From an uncultured Clostridia bacterium (GTDB lineage Bacteria > Bacillota > Clostridia > Lachnospirales > Anaerotignaceae): DNA of 7,940 nucleotides. The notes under the pieces were generated by a model. It searched no databases and was not told where the DNA came from. It saw only the letters and a program-made list of their open reading frames with translations. The DNA lies in assembly GCA_947036475.1 (NCBI GenBank), contig CAMQRG010000090.1, positions 1 through 7,940 of the forward strand, written 5' to 3'. Below are positions 5,583 through 7,940 of the stretch, one piece after another (positions within the stretch are counted from its first letter, which is position 1; every line of letters starts with the position of its first letter). A program made the position numbers and the translations under genes.

Positions 5583-5735
5583 AAGACCTCGGGGCTCTGC
5601 CCCGCACCCCGCAAGGGACAAGTCCCTTGACCCCATTTCCCATCGCATTTTATGCGATGGGGCAATAAAGTTTAGGGTCAAACCCTTTTCAAAGGGTTTG
5701 CGGGGTTTTAGGGGCAGAGCCCCTGAAGTCTTTTA
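5583..5735. repeat. Symmetrical five-hairpin palindromic repeat (two inverted half units)
   Basis: Five perfect hairpins lie in mirror order. They are CGGGGC/GCCCCG (5590-5604), CAAGGGAC/GTCCCTTG (5612-5629), the central CCCATCGCAT/ATGCGATGGG (5639-5661), CAAACCCTTT/AAAGGGTTTG (5679-5700) and AGGGGC/GCCCCT (5710-5724). The outer ends carry GAAGAC and its inverse GTCTT. Each half matches the copy at 898-985, including GGGTCAA before the second stem and TTGCGGG after it. It fills the gap between the tex stop (5752) and the small membrane protein gene (start 5550). It is non-coding; none of its stems has a T-tract, so it does not look like a simple terminator. It may be a REP/BIME-like or MITE-like element. 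Confidence 0.85.
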
Positions 5736-5751
5736 ATGTTTTATAATGTCT

Positions 5752-7890
5752 TTATATTCCTTTCATGGAAAGCGAAATCCGCTTTTTCTCCAAATCCACG
5801 GAAAGCACTTTCACCTTTACCACATCTCCCAGTTTAACCGCTTCCAGTGGGTGCTTGATAAACCTGTCGCAAATCTGCGAGATATGCACCAGCCCGTCCT
5901 GATGTACGCCGATGTCCACAAATACGCCGAAATCAATCACATTGCGCACCGTTCCCGTCAGAACCATGCCCTCCTGCAAATCCTCCATAGAAAGCACATC
6001 GCTGCGCAGTACCGGGGCGGGAGCCTCGTCGCGCGGGTCACGCCCGGGCTTTTCCAGTTCCTTTATCATATCCTCCAAAGTCGGCATGCCTACGCCAATC
6101 TGCTCCGCCGTTTTTTCCGGCGCGGAGACCTTTTTCCGCAGCCCGCTGATGCGTCTGCCTGCTACGTCCTCCAGAGAAAAGCCGCAGACGTTCAACAGCT
6201 GTTCCGCCGCTTTGTAGCTTTCCGGGTGGATTCCTGTGTTGTCCAGCGGCATCGCGCTTTCCGGCAGCCGCAGGAAGCCCGCGCACTGCTCATATGCCTT
6301 AGGCCCCAGCTTCGGCACTTTCAGCAGTTCCTTCCTTGTAGAAAACTTGCCGTTTTCTTCTCTGTATTTCAGAATATTTTTGGCAACCGTGCTGTTGACT
6401 CCCGCCACATAGGAAAGCAGGGCAGGGCTTGCCGTATTCAGGTCAACGCCGACGCTGTTTACGCAGTCTTCCACTACGCCGCCCAGGGCCTCGCCCAGCC
6501 GCTTCTGGTTCATATCATGCTGATATTGCCCCACGCCGATAGACTTCGGGTCAATTTTTACCAGCTCCGCCAAAGGGTCTTGAATCCGCCTGCCAATGGA
6601 AACCGCGCTCCGCAGGGAAACGTCATATTCCGGAAATTCCTCCGCCCCCAGTTTGGACGCGGAATAGACGGACGCACCCGCCTCATTTGCAATAATATAC
6701 TGTACTTTCCGTTTTGTTTTTTTCAGCATTTCTGCGACAAAAAGTTCCGATTCGCGGGACGCTGTGCCGTTACCGATGGAAATGAGGTCTACACCGTGTT
6801 TTTCAATCAGGGCCAGCAGTTTTTTCTCTGCTTCGGCAGTTTTGTTCTGCGGCGGGGTGGGGTAAACAACTGTTGTTTCCAGTGGCTTGCCCGTTGCGTC
6901 GATAACGGCGATTTTGCAGCCTGTGCGGTATGCGGGGTCAAGCGCAAGCACGACTTTCCCGCTGATGGGCGGCTGTAAAAGAAGCTGTTTCAGGTTTTCC
7001 CGGAAAACGCCAATGGCGGATTCCTCTGCCTGTTCTGTTAAATCGTTCCGGATTTCACGCTCCAGAGAGGGTGCGATGAGCCTCTTGTAGCTGTCTGCAA
7101 TGACATCTCGCAGGATTTCCGCGGTCGGGCTGTTTTTGCGGATAATGTTCCGTTCCATGCGCTGCAAAACTGCCGTTTCGTCGCCTTCCAGCTTTACGGA
7201 AAGGAATCCCTCCTTTTCGCCGCGGTTCATAGCAAGAATACGATGTCCTGCCGCCTTTTTCAGCGGCTCGGAGTAATCATAATACATTTCGTAGACAGAA
7301 GGCTCGTCCTTCGCTTTCTGGGAAAGCAGAGAACCGTTTTTCAGCAGTTCGTTGCGCAGAAGTTTCCGTAGTTCCGCATCGTCGGAAATACGCTCGGCAA
7401 GGATATCCTTTGCGCCCTGCAAAGCGTCCTCTATGGTTTCCACACCCTTTTCCACATCAAGGAACGCGGCGGCATATTCTTCCAGCGGCACAGAAAGGCG
7501 CTGGCCCCAGAGCATTTCTGCAAGCGGCTCCAATCCTTTTTCTTTGGCAATGGAAGCCCTTGTGCGGCGCTTTGGGCGGAAAGGGCGGTAAATATCGTCA
7601 ATTTCCGTCTGCGTTTCTGCCTGTTCCAGTTTTGCGGCAAGTTCGTCCGTCAGGCTCCCCTGCTCGGCAATGGCGTTTTTCACCTGCTCCCGTTTTTCCT
7701 CTAAATTGCGCAGTGAGGCAAGCCGCTCCGATAGCCGCCGAATGATCTGGTCGTCCAAAGAACCGGTCATTTCCTTTCGGTAACGGGCGATAAATGGGAC
7801 GGTGTTGCCCTCGTCCAGCAGTTTTACGGTATTTTCCACCTGAGAAGGGCGGATTTCCAGTTCTTCCTGCAATTTTTTCAAAATATCCAT
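5752..7890 (-). CDS. tex: Tex, RNA-binding transcriptional accessory protein
   Basis: This 712-residue cytoplasmic nucleic-acid-binding protein is the bacterial relative of Spt6 and associates with the transcription machinery. Its Tex-type N-terminal helical domain opens with MDILKKLQEELEIRPSQVE and then NTVPFIARYRKEMTG. A YqgF/RNase H-like domain follows from about residue 312 (VLALDPAYRTGCK, D318). Next comes a helix-hairpin-helix region at about 480-550 (VDLNTASPALLSYVAGVN, then FSTRKELLKVPKLGPKAYEQ). The C-terminal S1 domain at 642-712 has FGVFVDIG, GLVHIS and the closing VLSVDLEKKRISLSMKG. Length and both ends match the family, so the protein is complete. I start it at 7890 because MDILKK is the usual Tex N-terminus. 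The open frame runs to 7914, but those extra eight codons include adapter sequence. The ribosome binding site and promoter are lost beyond the contig end. Confidence 0.96.
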   Translation of the reverse strand: MDILKKLQEELEIRPSQVENTVKLLDEGNTVPFIARYRKEMTGSLDDQIIRRLSERLASLRNLEEKREQVKNAIAEQGSLTDELAAKLEQAETQTEIDDIYRPFRPKRRTRASIAKEKGLEPLAEMLWGQRLSVPLEEYAAAFLDVEKGVETIEDALQGAKDILAERISDDAELRKLLRNELLKNGSLLSQKAKDEPSVYEMYYDYSEPLKKAAGHRILAMNRGEKEGFLSVKLEGDETAVLQRMERNIIRKNSPTAEILRDVIADSYKRLIAPSLEREIRNDLTEQAEESAIGVFRENLKQLLLQPPISGKVVLALDPAYRTGCKIAVIDATGKPLETTVVYPTPPQNKTAEAEKKLLALIEKHGVDLISIGNGTASRESELFVAEMLKKTKRKVQYIIANEAGASVYSASKLGAEEFPEYDVSLRSAVSIGRRIQDPLAELVKIDPKSIGVGQYQHDMNQKRLGEALGGVVEDCVNSVGVDLNTASPALLSYVAGVNSTVAKNILKYREENGKFSTRKELLKVPKLGPKAYEQCAGFLRLPESAMPLDNTGIHPESYKAAEQLLNVCGFSLEDVAGRRISGLRKKVSAPEKTAEQIGVGMPTLEDMIKELEKPGRDPRDEAPAPVLRSDVLSMEDLQEGMVLTGTVRNVIDFGVFVDIGVHQDGLVHISQICDRFIKHPLEAVKLGDVVKVKVLSVDLEKKRISLSMKGI

Positions 7891-7897
7891 ATAGACG

Positions 7898-7940
7898 CTG
7901 TCTCTTATACACATCTGACGCTGCCGACGACTCCTTACGT
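7898..7940. other. Illumina Nextera adapter and index sequence (artefact)
   Basis: Bases 7898-7916 are CTGTCTCTTATACACATCT, the 19-bp Tn5 mosaic end used in Nextera libraries. Bases 7917-7930 are GACGCTGCCGACGA, completing the reverse complement of the Read 1 transposase adapter. CTCCTTAC (7931-7938) is the reverse complement of GTAAGGAG, which I recall as the S505 i5 index, and the final GT begins the P5 sequence. The genomic sequence therefore ends at 7897. Read on the - strand the mosaic end encodes the tell-tale MCIRDS peptide. Confidence 0.98.

Noticed and set aside
5746..6978. A 410-codon open frame on the + strand opposite tex
   Set aside because: Its composition (many His, Gln, Phe and Arg) is that expected antisense to a GC-rich coding frame, and it has no recognisable motif. 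The - strand encodes an unmistakable Tex.
7898..7916. A 19-bp transposon end resembling the Tn5 mosaic end
   Set aside because: It is followed directly by the remaining Nextera adapter and an index, so it is library-preparation sequence rather than a genomic transposon.

Overview
The window reads as the end of a metagenome or draft-genome contig from an anaerobic member of the Bacillota, most likely class Clostridia (Lachnospirales-like). This rests on strong AGGAGG ribosome binding sites, an ECF-type folate transporter subunit under a tetrahydrofolate riboswitch, a Clostridia-style sigma/anti-sigma pair, a Tex protein, and GC-rich palindromic repeats between genes. The assignment is inferred from gene content only. 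The last 43 bases (7898-7940) are not biological: they are Illumina Nextera adapter plus an index sequence.

Layout. Bases 1-765 (+) hold the 3' part of a gene of the coenzyme F420-0:L-glutamate ligase-like family. A gene-free gap of about 295 bases follows, with one copy of a palindromic repeat and an intrinsic terminator-like hairpin. Next, on +, come a PUA-domain 23S rRNA cytosine-C5 methyltransferase (RlmI family, 1061-2263) and a nucleotidyltransferase fused to a helical HEPN-like domain (2308-2991). A terminator hairpin at 2995-3014 separates these from the convergent folT-like gene (3023-3532, -). The folT-like gene has a full regulatory leader: a sigma-A promoter, a 5'-terminal hairpin and a THF riboswitch (3672-3770). 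Divergent from it, on +, are an ECF-type sigma factor (4060-4551) and an overlapping single-pass membrane protein that is probably its anti-sigma factor (4541-5218), closed by a long inverted repeat.

The rest is on the - strand. The tex gene (5752-7890) is complete at both protein ends, but its ribosome binding site is lost at the contig end. Downstream of it lies a symmetrical five-hairpin repeat (5583-5735), then a small single-pass membrane protein gene (5329-5550).

How the parts work together: the folT unit is a self-contained folate-uptake switch, in which intracellular tetrahydrofolate should control synthesis of the substrate-binding transporter subunit. The sigma/anti-sigma pair is a self-contained envelope-signal module. 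The rRNA methyltransferase and Tex are housekeeping functions in translation and transcription. No complete novel defence or mobile system is visible. The most unusual structure is the two-copy palindromic repeat family, whose stems differ in sequence but keep their pairing.
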